DNA of 64,000 nt from Paenibacillus planticolens (lineage in GTDB: Bacteria > Bacillota > Bacilli > Paenibacillales > NBRC-103111), in contig NZ_WHNZ01000078.1 in assembly GCF_013141725.1 (NCBI RefSeq), positions 156,479 through 220,478 on the forward strand. Reading direction: 5' to 3'. Positions 17,377 through 24,254 of the stretch are shown here, piece by piece (the first letter of the stretch is position 1; the number at the start of each line of letters is the position of its first letter). The notes under the pieces are model-generated. The model was not told where the DNA came from. It did no database searches and worked only from the letters and a program-made list of their open reading frames with translations. The position numbers and the translations under genes are program-made.

Positions 17377-18180
17377 ATGAAGCAAAAGCTGCTCAGCATG
17401 TTCCCGGTACTGTATCGTCTGCGAATTGCCCAATTAAGAATGGTGCGGCATTTGGTTAATTTGAATCCGTCGATTACGTATGCCAAGCATAGAGCGTTAG
17501 ATTCGCTTCCCTATGCATGCAAAAAGCATCAGTCCTTACTGCGGAGAAAGCTAGGCTCTTCCGATCCCCAATTGCAAGAAAATAAAATTACGAATTTGAG
17601 TCTCAGCGTTGCCCGCATGGATGGCATTATGATTCGGCCGGGGGAGACTTTTTCCTTCTGGAAATTGGTTGGAAAAACAACGTCGGCTAAAGGCTACATC
17701 GAAGGCTTGCTGCTTTCGCAAGGAGGTGTGAAACGGGGCATCGGAGGAGGGATTTGCCAGCTGGGCAATCTGCTGTTTTGGATGGCGCTGCATACGCCGC
17801 TTCAGGTGGTGGAACGGCATCATCACAGCTTTGATCCTTTTCCGGATGATCACCGGGTACTGCCTTTCGGGAGCGGAGCGAGCGTCTTTTACAATTACAT
17901 TGATTTGCGGATTTACAATCCGACGAAGACGACCTTCCAGTTCCGATTATGGTTGACGGATGAGCACTTGAAAGGCTCTGTTCACAGCAGTGAGCCACTT
18001 AGACATGCGTATCACATCGAAGAACGAAATCACCGTTTTCTTGAAAAGGAAGGTCGAACTTACCGGGAAAATGAAATATGGCGCAGAGTGATTGATAAAA
18101 GAACGGGAAACACTGCTACAGAGGAACAAATGATTCATAATTTCTCGGAAGTCAAATATGACCTGTTTGGAACTACATAA
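17377..18180 (+). CDS. VanW-family protein
   Basis: 267-residue VanW-like protein. The conserved core runs from about residue 60 to 200: RPGETFSFWKLVGKTTSAKGY, GGGICQLGNLLFWMAL, VVERHHHSFDPFPDD and DLRIYNPT. VanW is an accessory of some vancomycin resistance clusters and otherwise common in Bacillota cell-envelope loci; its activity is not settled. No signal peptide is evident. ATG 17377 is used because AGGAAGG ends 9 bases upstream, and the longer frame to 17335 is not needed. There are no vanA- or vanX-like genes near it, so nothing here points to glycopeptide resistance. Confidence 0.82.
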   Translation: MKQKLLSMFPVLYRLRIAQLRMVRHLVNLNPSITYAKHRALDSLPYACKKHQSLLRRKLGSSDPQLQENKITNLSLSVARMDGIMIRPGETFSFWKLVGKTTSAKGYIEGLLLSQGGVKRGIGGGICQLGNLLFWMALHTPLQVVERHHHSFDPFPDDHRVLPFGSGASVFYNYIDLRIYNPTKTTFQFRLWLTDEHLKGSVHSSEPLRHAYHIEERNHRFLEKEGRTYRENEIWRRVIDKRTGNTATEEQMIHNFSEVKYDLFGTT

Positions 18181-18208
18181 ATTTTGCAGATGCGGAGGCT
18201 GATAGCAA

Positions 18209-19294
18209 GTGTCAGTTGGAGAACAGAAGGAAATGTATGGCTACGTGGGTTCCTATACGAATGAAGATAATAAGACGGGGATTACGTTATTTAAGCTGGA
18301 TCCGCAGAGCGGAGCAATAACACTGTTGGATGCGTATACCGGTTTGCCAAATGCCTCGTTTCTTGCGCTGAATGCGCAGCGGACCGTCTTGTACTCGGTC
18401 AGTGAGACTGATTCGTATCTAGGCGGCTTCGGAGGCTCTGCCGCGGCTTATGCCATTGAAGCTGGATCCTGGAAGCTGACGAAACTGAACGAGCAGCCAA
18501 CGGGTGGCTCAGCTCCTTGCTACATTAGCCTGGATCAGACGAATCGCGCTGTATTTGTGGCCAATTATTCAAGCGGAAGTGTCACTTCCTATAAGATTGA
18601 AGAGGATGGAAGTCTGAGCGAGCCCACGCAGTTGGTGAAGCATGAGGGCACGTTAGGGCCGCGGGCGGATCGCCAGGAGCGCCCGCATGCGCATTCGATT
18701 GTGCCGGCGCCGGACAATCGGTATGCGATTTCAGCCGATCTGGGCCTTGATCGGCTGGTGGTGAGCCGCATTGACGCGGAGAACGGCACCCTTCAGCCGC
18801 ATGGCGAAGCGGCCGTGAAGCCGGGTGCAGGCCCGCGGCACTTGGTTTACAGCGCGGACAGCCGGCACGTGTACGCGGTTGGTGAGCTGGACAGCACGGT
18901 GACGGTGCTGGCCTATGACGCGAGCGCGGGCACGCTGACCGCGCTGCAAAGCATTTCGACGCTGCCGGAGGGCTTCAGCGGCGAAAACACATGCGCGGAC
19001 ATCCATCTCTCGGGAGATGGCCGGCATGTGTATGTCTCTAACCGCGGACACGACAGTATCGCGGTTTATGCCGTGGACGGACACAGCGGCACGCTGTCCG
19101 TCGTGGGTTGGCAGGCGACGCTGGGGCGGACGCCGCGGAACTTCGCTTTGTCGCCGCAGGGGGATTTCCTGCTTGCGGCGAATCAGGAATCGGACAGCAT
19201 CACGGTATTCCGCGTTGACGCGGTGACGGGGATGCTGCAGGAAACCGGGCAAACGGCGGCGGTCCCACGCCCGGTTTGCCTGAAATTTCTCTAG
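18209..19294 (+). CDS. Lactonase family protein (6-phosphogluconolactonase-like beta-propeller)
   Basis: 361-residue seven-bladed beta-propeller of the Pgl/YkgB lactonase family. Repeating blade patterns such as GYVGSYTNEDNKTGITLFKLD, GGSAPCYISLDQTNRAVFVANY, RPHAHSIVPAPDNRYAISADLGLDRL and PRHLVYSADSRHVYAV run through the protein; the His-rich HAHS segment near the active centre is conserved in the family. It would hydrolyse 6-phosphogluconolactone or a related sugar lactone in the cytoplasm. GTG 18209 is the start with GGAGG 10 bases upstream; ATG 18233 is an alternative. Followed by one of the four-unit intergenic elements. Confidence 0.85.
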   Translation: MSVGEQKEMYGYVGSYTNEDNKTGITLFKLDPQSGAITLLDAYTGLPNASFLALNAQRTVLYSVSETDSYLGGFGGSAAAYAIEAGSWKLTKLNEQPTGGSAPCYISLDQTNRAVFVANYSSGSVTSYKIEEDGSLSEPTQLVKHEGTLGPRADRQERPHAHSIVPAPDNRYAISADLGLDRLVVSRIDAENGTLQPHGEAAVKPGAGPRHLVYSADSRHVYAVGELDSTVTVLAYDASAGTLTALQSISTLPEGFSGENTCADIHLSGDGRHVYVSNRGHDSIAVYAVDGHSGTLSVVGWQATLGRTPRNFALSPQGDFLLAANQESDSITVFRVDAVTGMLQETGQTAAVPRPVCLKFL

Positions 19295-19325
19295 GCTGAG
19301 AGCTGAGAGGCGGGCAATTTACTTG

Positions 19326-19509
19326 TAACGGACCTCAGTGACGTTATTTTTCGATACAATGACTTGTTTCTTTGAATAGCGGACACCAGAAGCGTTATTG
19401 CACCCTATAACAGTTGAAAGCTCCATTGCAAAGGGGAATAGTGGCTATGGTGTCCGCTAGCATTTTAAAAGGACGCAAATTCATGAAATAAGGGGTACTC
19501 GGTCCGTTA
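19326..19509. repeat. Four-unit intergenic element, TAACGGAC family (copy E)
   Basis: Two direct units start at 19326 (TAACGGACCTCAGTGACGTT) and 19377 (TAGCGGACACCAGAAGCGTT); two inverted units occupy 19437-19459 (ending GTGTCCGCTA) and 19487-19509 (ending CGGTCCGTTA). Offsets are 0, 51, 111 and 161. The outer pair shares TAACGGACC and the inner pair TAGCGGACACCA, so pairing seems nested. It lies between the lactonase gene and the MATE promoter. No ORF or transposase accompanies it. Function unknown. Confidence 0.7.
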
Positions 19510-19565
19510 GTGAGTAGTTCGCTTTTCAGCCTCGTCGCAGGGGCTTTTTTTTGTGCGCAATACCA

Positions 19566-19629
19566 TTGACTTCCTCCAAAGAGTTGCTAAAATAAATCAT
19601 TGTATGCGCGTGTGTGAACGCGTGTTCAC
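19566..19629 (+). promoter_or_regulatory. MATE gene promoter with operator-like dyad
   Basis: TTGACT (19566-19571), a 16-base spacer and TAAAAT (19588-19593) form a sigma-A promoter. About 20 bases further, GTGAAC-GCGT-GTTCAC (19614-19629) is a dyad with 6-bp arms placed just downstream of the expected start of transcription, an arrangement typical of a roadblock operator for a TetR- or MarR-like repressor. No such repressor other than the MarR gene at 21176 is nearby, and that gene's own operator has a different sequence. Confidence 0.6.
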
Positions 19630-19655
19630 TACTATGCATAGAACAGGAAACCGCT

Positions 19656-21014
19656 ATGGAAACCGTTAAGAAAATGACCCTATTCGGGCTTGTCTGGCCG
19701 ATAATGATTGAGTTATTTCTGCAATTTATGATTGGTACCGCAGATACGCTGATGGTCAGCCGTATTTCGGACGACGCGGTTGCGGTCGTTGGGATCAGCA
19801 ATCAATTTTTCCAAGCGGTCATTATGCTGTTCGTACTTATCTCCAGCGGAGCGGGAATTGTCATTTCGCAGAAGCTCGGAGCCGGCAAAGAGGAAGAAGC
19901 GAGGAAAGTGGCTTCGATGGCTTTTACATTAACGCTGGGCTTGGGCGTCGTTGTTTCCCTGCTGCTTTACTTCGGCGTTGATCTATTCGTCTATTTGCTG
20001 CATGTGCCGGAGTCTCTTTATGAGATGACGCGGCAATACATTCGGATTGTGGGCAGCGGAACGATTGTCATGGCAGCTGTTTTGACATTGAGCACCATTA
20101 TTCGCAGTACGGGGAATACGAAGGGCACGATGCTTGTTGCGGTCGGTATGAATATCATTCATATTATCGGCAACTATATATTTATTTTTGGAGCGCTCGG
20201 GCTGCCAAAATGGGGACTTTTCGGTGTTTCGCTGTCAACCGTAGGAAGCCGTATGATCGCGCTGGTCGTGCTGTTTTATATTTTCCGCAAATCATTCTCC
20301 ATGCTGATCACTTGGAAGGAACTGCGGGTATTCCACCGAGGATTGCTGAAAGAGGTGGCGAAGGTTGGCTTGCCGATGGCGGTTAGTTCGGCTTCTTGGA
20401 CCTTGTCGCAGGTGGTCTTATTTTCAATGGTAGCGACTATGGGCGCTGAGCAGCTTACGGCCCGAACCTACTTGAATACGATGGAATCCTTCTCTTTCCT
20501 GGCCGGTTGGTCCTTTGCAATGGCTATCCAAATTCAGGTTGCACATTTATTTGGTGCCGGACAGATGGAGAAAGCTTATCGAAGTCTCTATAAGGCGCTA
20601 TTTTGGGGCGAAATGGTTGTGGTTGCAAATACGGTCTTATTATTCTTATTAGGCAAACATATCGTAGGCGCATTTACTGGTAACAACGAGATTATTACGA
20701 TCGTCGTCGGGGTGATGGCGATGAACTTGATTTTGCAGCCGCTCAAAATGTGGAATATGCCGCTTAATAACGCGCTTAACGCCGTTGGAGACACCAAGTT
20801 TGTGATGTACGTGAGCATCGGCATCATGTGGATTGTGGCCGTAGGCGGCACTTATGTCTTCGGACTCAAATTCGGATGGCTTCTCCATGGCGTTTATGTC
20901 GCTATGATTTTTGATGAAGCGATACGCGGCTTCCTCGTTCAACGGCGCTGGATGGCGCGGAAAAAGCTTCCCAAAACAGTCGTTGCAACGGGTACGACGA
21001 CCGCTTCTTTTTGA
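19656..21014 (+). CDS. MATE family efflux transporter
   Basis: 452-residue 12-TM antiporter of the multidrug and toxic compound extrusion family. Typical elements are LVWPIMIELFLQFMIGTADTLMVSRISDDAVAVVGIS in TM1-2 and the symmetric second half starting near VGLPMAVSSASWTLSQVV. It exports cationic drugs in exchange for sodium or protons in related proteins; the substrate here is unknown. ATG 19656 has AGGA 7-8 bases upstream; the upstream in-frame ATGs lie within the operator region. A terminator follows, so it is probably monocistronic. It is followed by a MarR plus MFS operon, suggesting a small resistance cluster. Confidence 0.88.
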   Translation: METVKKMTLFGLVWPIMIELFLQFMIGTADTLMVSRISDDAVAVVGISNQFFQAVIMLFVLISSGAGIVISQKLGAGKEEEARKVASMAFTLTLGLGVVVSLLLYFGVDLFVYLLHVPESLYEMTRQYIRIVGSGTIVMAAVLTLSTIIRSTGNTKGTMLVAVGMNIIHIIGNYIFIFGALGLPKWGLFGVSLSTVGSRMIALVVLFYIFRKSFSMLITWKELRVFHRGLLKEVAKVGLPMAVSSASWTLSQVVLFSMVATMGAEQLTARTYLNTMESFSFLAGWSFAMAIQIQVAHLFGAGQMEKAYRSLYKALFWGEMVVVANTVLLFLLGKHIVGAFTGNNEIITIVVGVMAMNLILQPLKMWNMPLNNALNAVGDTKFVMYVSIGIMWIVAVGGTYVFGLKFGWLLHGVYVAMIFDEAIRGFLVQRRWMARKKLPKTVVATGTTTASF

Positions 21015-21031
21015 CGGAACATATAAGGCAA

Positions 21032-21069
21032 GCCCTGTATTCGAACATTCGAAAAGGGCGCTTTTTTTG
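21032..21069 (+). terminator. Intrinsic terminator after the MATE gene
   Basis: GCCCT (21032-21036) pairs with AGGGC (21055-21059), with an inner TTCGA/TCGAA stem, and is followed by a run of seven T. Confidence 0.8.
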
Positions 21070-21076
21070 TGAAAAA

Positions 21077-21108
21077 TTAGTTGCGGATGCAACTAATCAA
21101 GCGTATGA
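21077..21108 (+). promoter_or_regulatory. MarR-type operator and promoter of the marR-MFS operon
   Basis: TTAGTTGC-GGAT-GCAACTAA (21077-21096) is a perfect 8-bp-arm palindrome of the kind bound by MarR dimers. Its TTGCGG (21081-21086) can act as -35 with TATGAT (21103-21108) as -10, a 16-base spacer. A repressor bound here would block RNA polymerase, so autoregulation by the gene at 21176 is likely. Confidence 0.7.
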
Positions 21109-21175
21109 TGAAATCGTGGCAAGTGCAACGATTCGGTAATTCCCACCATTTTGCTTGAAGGAAGGAGACAAAACT

Positions 21176-21616
21176 ATGATTGATGCCCCCAACACTATTC
21201 CCAGGTGGATCTCGCTTCTATACCGCTATGGACAAATGTATATAGGCGAGCACTTGAAAGCCTATGATATCGGCAAAGGGCAGCATATTTTTCTGAATGC
21301 GCTCTACAAAGAGGATGGTCTCACGCAAGAAGAACTGGCGGACTATTTGAAGATCGATAAAGGCACGACCGCGAAAGCGCTGAAAAAGCTGGAACAGCAA
21401 GGCTATATAACCCGCACGGTCAGCGAAAAGGATAAGAGATGCAACGAAGTCCATTTGACCGAGAAGGCGCTTTTAATTAAAGAGGATGTACGCAAAGTAT
21501 TAACGGATTGGCGCGAGCGTTTGACCTACGGTCTATCCCAAGAGGAGCAGCAGTTAGCGTTGATCATTTTGGAGAAAATGGGTAATAATGCAGCCAGATT
21601 CGCAGAGGAGGCGTAG
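21176..21616 (+). CDS. MarR-family transcriptional regulator
   Basis: 146-residue MarR-type winged-helix repressor. Core: GLTQEELADYLKIDKGTTAKALKKLEQQGYITRTVSEKDKRCNEVHLTEKA, residues about 48-100, with helices for dimerisation on both sides. MarR proteins usually release DNA when bound by a toxic aromatic compound. ATG 21176 has GGAG about 8 bases upstream; TTG 21155 would place the ribosome site inside the gene. It is cotranscribed with an MFS transporter starting 6 bases after its stop, and a perfect palindrome overlaps its promoter. Confidence 0.88.
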   Translation: MIDAPNTIPRWISLLYRYGQMYIGEHLKAYDIGKGQHIFLNALYKEDGLTQEELADYLKIDKGTTAKALKKLEQQGYITRTVSEKDKRCNEVHLTEKALLIKEDVRKVLTDWRERLTYGLSQEEQQLALIILEKMGNNAARFAEEA

Positions 21617-21622
21617 ACCGAT

Positions 21623-22879
21623 ATGAACATGAGGGGAGCAGGCTCGGTTTTTATAAACCGGCACTTTCATGCGTTAACGCATCGCAATTATCGATACCTC
21701 TGGTTGGGACAGTGCGTATCGCTCGTTGGGACATGGATGCAAAATATCGGGCAGTCCTGGCTCGTTCTTACGATTACAGGCTCACCGCTCAAGCTAGGGT
21801 TTGTCGCGGCTTGTCAATTTTTGCCCATCCTGTTGTTTTCCCTGTTTGCGGGTATTGTCGTTGATAAATTTCCCAAAAAGAACATTCTTTTGGTTACGCA
21901 GACCGTTTCCATGATTCTTGCTTTTACATTGGCAACGCTTGTTTTGACCGATTCGGTGAAGTACGGCTACATTATCGTGCTGGCGATTTTGCTGGGGCTC
22001 AACAATACGCTCGATATGCCGACCAGGCAGGCTTTTAACATCGAAATCGTTGGAAAAGAAGATCTGATGAATGCGATTGCCCTCAATTCTACCACGTTTA
22101 ATATGGCCAGGATTGTAGGACCTTCCATTGGCGCCGTGATGATGGCTTGGCTTGGGGCGGGGTGGTGTTTTTTGCTCAACGGGTTTAGTTTCGTGGCTGT
22201 CTTGTACGGTTTATTTCAAATTCAAGCTGCGCCCTATGTTCGCAAGAATACCTCGCGCGACGGCATCATGAAGGAAATTAAAGACGGGATCGTATACATC
22301 GCAAGAGATCCTTTGCTGGCGCAGACTGTCCTGCTTGTGACGGTGATCGGCACACTTGCTTTTAACTTCAATATTCTCATTCCGGTTTTCACGAAAAATG
22401 TGCTGCACTTGGGAGAGACCACATACGGCACACTAATGTCATGTCTCGGCGTGGGTTCTTTTGCAGGGGCGCTGACGATGTCATTTCGCAGTAAACAAGG
22501 ACCAAGTGTAAAAATTAGCATGATTGCAAGTCTAGTAGTTGCCGTCTGTCTGATTCTTAACGGGCTGAGCACGTCGGTTTGGGTTTGCGGCGCTCTGCTG
22601 GCTTTGACTGGATTTTTCAACATTATGTTCGCCACCAATAGCAACTCTAATCTTCAAATGCATGCCAAAGAGGAGTACCGTGCGCGGGTCATGAGTGTGT
22701 ATTCGCTCGTATTTGCCGGTTCCACGCCGATTGGAAGCTTATTTGCCGGCTATGTCGCAGACCGCTTCGGTGCGAATGGAGCCTTTGTCGGATGCGGAGT
22801 TATGACGGGCATTTTATGTTTGATTATTATTTGGAAATATCGAAATGCAGCCGGGAAAAAGGAATTAAATCCAATTTAG
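21623..22879 (+). CDS. MFS transporter (MFS_3 type exporter)
   Basis: 418-residue major facilitator with about 12 TM segments. It starts RNYRYLWLGQCVSLVGTWMQNIGQSWLVL, diagnostic of the MFS_3/YfiS-like exporter group, followed by FAGIVVDKFPKKNILL in the TM2-3 loop. AGGAGG lies about 9 bases before ATG 21623. Second gene of the marR operon; the arrangement predicts inducible export of a compound sensed by the MarR protein. The compound cannot be named. Confidence 0.85.
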   Translation: MNMRGAGSVFINRHFHALTHRNYRYLWLGQCVSLVGTWMQNIGQSWLVLTITGSPLKLGFVAACQFLPILLFSLFAGIVVDKFPKKNILLVTQTVSMILAFTLATLVLTDSVKYGYIIVLAILLGLNNTLDMPTRQAFNIEIVGKEDLMNAIALNSTTFNMARIVGPSIGAVMMAWLGAGWCFLLNGFSFVAVLYGLFQIQAAPYVRKNTSRDGIMKEIKDGIVYIARDPLLAQTVLLVTVIGTLAFNFNILIPVFTKNVLHLGETTYGTLMSCLGVGSFAGALTMSFRSKQGPSVKISMIASLVVAVCLILNGLSTSVWVCGALLALTGFFNIMFATNSNSNLQMHAKEEYRARVMSVYSLVFAGSTPIGSLFAGYVADRFGANGAFVGCGVMTGILCLIIIWKYRNAAGKKELNPI

Positions 22880-22891
22880 GTAAATTATGGT

Positions 22892-22920
22892 TTGTCAATT
22901 GGGTATGTATCTATTACAAT
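22892..22920 (+). promoter_or_regulatory. Sigma-A promoter of the 140-residue protein gene
   Basis: TTGTCA (22892-22897), a 17-base spacer and TACAAT (22915-22920), each one mismatch from consensus, lie 37 bases before the GTG start at 22957. Confidence 0.65.
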
Positions 22921-22956
22921 ATGTTATATTCATGTCGTTAATAGGGAGGAAATCTT

Positions 22957-23379
22957 GTGTTGGGATTTTTGAAAAGATGGATGCATTCGCCTAACCTTAC
23001 GCCAAAACATAGACCAAATCAAGAACCTACGAACGCTGTGGATTATAAAACGATGGAAATAGACGTTGTCATCAAATGCTTTGTGTCAGATAAAGACAAG
23101 CCGTTTCGTGTCATTTTTAAAGTAGAGAAACAAGGCTCCTTCTTTTCCAAAGATATCTTCGTGCAAAATGTCGATGCGAAGACACCGTACGAGCTGGTTC
23201 ATAACTTCTCCACGCTTGGTATGAATTATGAAGAGCTGAACAAGTACGGAAGCACGGATTATGCGGAGTACAGTTTCGCTACTTTGGAAGAAGCCAAAAA
23301 GGTGAAAGATACGACAGTTCAGTACATCCGGTTCCTTATCCGTGAACATCAACAAGAGACAATCGCCAAAATTTCATAG
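22957..23379 (+). CDS. Hypothetical protein, 140 residues
   Basis: Not recognised. A soluble 140-residue protein without signal peptide or TM segment. The first 25 residues are basic and His/Pro-rich (LGFLKRWMHSPNLTPKHRPNQ); the rest is an alternating hydrophobic pattern with IDVVIKCFVSDKDKPFRVIFKVE and YSFATLEEAKKVKDTTVQYIRFLIREHQ, suggesting a small alpha/beta fold ending in a long helix. GTG 22957 has GGGAGGA 6 bases upstream. It has its own promoter and a clear terminator, so it is a real single-gene unit. No neighbour suggests a role. Confidence 0.7.
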   Translation: MLGFLKRWMHSPNLTPKHRPNQEPTNAVDYKTMEIDVVIKCFVSDKDKPFRVIFKVEKQGSFFSKDIFVQNVDAKTPYELVHNFSTLGMNYEELNKYGSTDYAEYSFATLEEAKKVKDTTVQYIRFLIREHQQETIAKIS

Positions 23380-23394
23380 TATAAACGCCCAAGA

Positions 23395-23425
23395 GGAGCC
23401 TGCGATGTAATCGCGGGCTCTTTTT
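23395..23425 (+). terminator. Intrinsic terminator
   Basis: GAGCCTGCGAT and ATCGCGGGCTC form an 11-base stem with one mismatch around GTA, followed by TTTTT. It lies 16 bases after the stop of the 140-residue protein gene. Confidence 0.85.
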
Positions 23426-23454
23426 GGGCGCTACGCATGACGATTAACTGGTCC

Positions 23455-23645
23455 TACGTTGTACTTTATACAACATAAAAGTGGTATCTGCCTACCAAAC
23501 TGGCCTCCCATTGCACAATATACAACCATTTATCCCGAAATGGTGTGAATCCTCAGCTTTTAGCCCAAAATCGTTGTATAAAGTACAATATAGATGTGCA
23601 TTGAGCCCCAAATTAGGCTAATTGGTTGTATAAAATACAACATAG
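23455..23645. repeat. Four-unit intergenic element, TTGTA/TACAAC family (copy G)
   Basis: Units start at 23458 (GTTGTACTTTATACAAC), 23511 (TTGCACAATATACAACC), 23571 (inverted, CGTTGTATAAAGTACAA) and 23624 (inverted, GGTTGTATAAAATACAAC), offsets 0, 53, 113 and 166. Here each unit is itself near-palindromic, so orientation is judged from the bases that follow. The element fills the gap between two convergent genes, after a terminator on each side. Same geometry as copies A-F but different sequence. Confidence 0.6.
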
Positions 23646-23680
23646 CATCGAAATTGTACTGGCAAGCCCGATATTCTGGC

Positions 23681-23731
23681 AACAAAAAAGCTTAGCCAGA
23701 TCTCCATGAAGGAGTCTGATTAAGCTTTGTT
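23681..23731 (-). terminator. Intrinsic terminator of the LytTR gene
   Basis: On the minus strand AACAAAGCTTA...TAAGCTTTTTTGTT forms a long stem with inner CAGA/TCTG and TCC/GGA pairs, ending in a T-run. It lies 36 bases after the stop of the LytTR-domain gene. Confidence 0.8.
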
Positions 23732-23766
23732 TGTCGCCAGGAGCAGGTGCCCCTGTGTTCCGGCGA

Positions 23767-24111
23767 TTATTTCGCATCCGTTTTGTGCTGCTGTAAGATA
23801 TCCTTCAAACGATGCTGGCGAAGTTTGGTAATCGAAATGAATTTGGAATCTGCGCCTTTGATCTCGAAAAATACTTTGCCCTCTTGAATCTGAACAATTT
23901 TTTTCGTGTTCACATAGCAATCTGTATTCACCTTGAAAAAAGCGCCGCCCGTTGTAATCTCTATAATCTGCTCAGTGGACATCCGTTTTTTAATGTGAAA
24001 ATTTTTCCCATGAAAAGAGACCAGCCCATGCTCTCCGACTCGGAAGTACATAATATCACTTTCCAATACGAAATTTTCATAGCTGTTTCTAGTTTCGAGC
24101 GCTACGTTCAT
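23767..24111 (-). CDS. Stand-alone LytTR DNA-binding protein
   Basis: 114-residue protein consisting of a LytTR DNA-binding domain and no receiver. The pattern YFRVGEHGLVSFHGKNFHIKKRMSTEQ, FFKVNTDCYVNTKKIVQIQEGKVFFE and FISITKLRQHRLKDIL matches LytTR beta-strands and the DNA-contacting segments. ATG 24111 has TTAGGAGG about 10 bases upstream. The next gene upstream on the same strand is a GHKL sensor kinase that lacks a response regulator, but a terminator and a cre-bearing promoter region separate them, so they are separate transcripts. How its activity would be controlled without a receiver is unclear. Confidence 0.82.
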   Translation of the reverse strand: MNVALETRNSYENFVLESDIMYFRVGEHGLVSFHGKNFHIKKRMSTEQIIEITTGGAFFKVNTDCYVNTKKIVQIQEGKVFFEIKGADSKFISITKLRQHRLKDILQQHKTDAK

Positions 24112-24132
24112 TTTATTATCCCCCTCCTAAAA

Positions 24133-24146
24133 TGATAACGCTTACA
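24133..24146 (-). promoter_or_regulatory. Perfect cre site upstream of the LytTR gene
   Basis: Read on the minus strand the 14 bases are TGTAAGCGTTATCA, agreeing with TGWAANCGNTNWCA at every position. It lies 21 bases before the LytTR start codon, just upstream of the ribosome site, so CcpA repression during growth on preferred sugars is likely. Confidence 0.75.
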
Positions 24147-24202
24147 ATTGAGAACGTCTTCATAATACCATATTTTGCTGGATAATAAAAGGGTTTTAAC
24201 GT

Positions 24203-24235
24203 AAAAACGGACCCCCTCGCTAAGAGGGGAATCCG
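24203..24235 (-). terminator. Intrinsic terminator of the GHKL kinase gene
   Basis: Minus strand CGGATTCCCCTC-TTAGC-GAGGGGGTCCG followed by TTTTTACG. It separates the kinase gene from the downstream LytTR gene. Confidence 0.85.
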
Positions 24236-24254
24236 TGTATTTCCCAGGTAATAG

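Noticed and set aside
17377..18180. VanW gene as a sign of vancomycin resistance
   Set aside because: No vanA, vanH, vanX or vanS/R-like genes are near; stand-alone VanW proteins are common in Bacillota.
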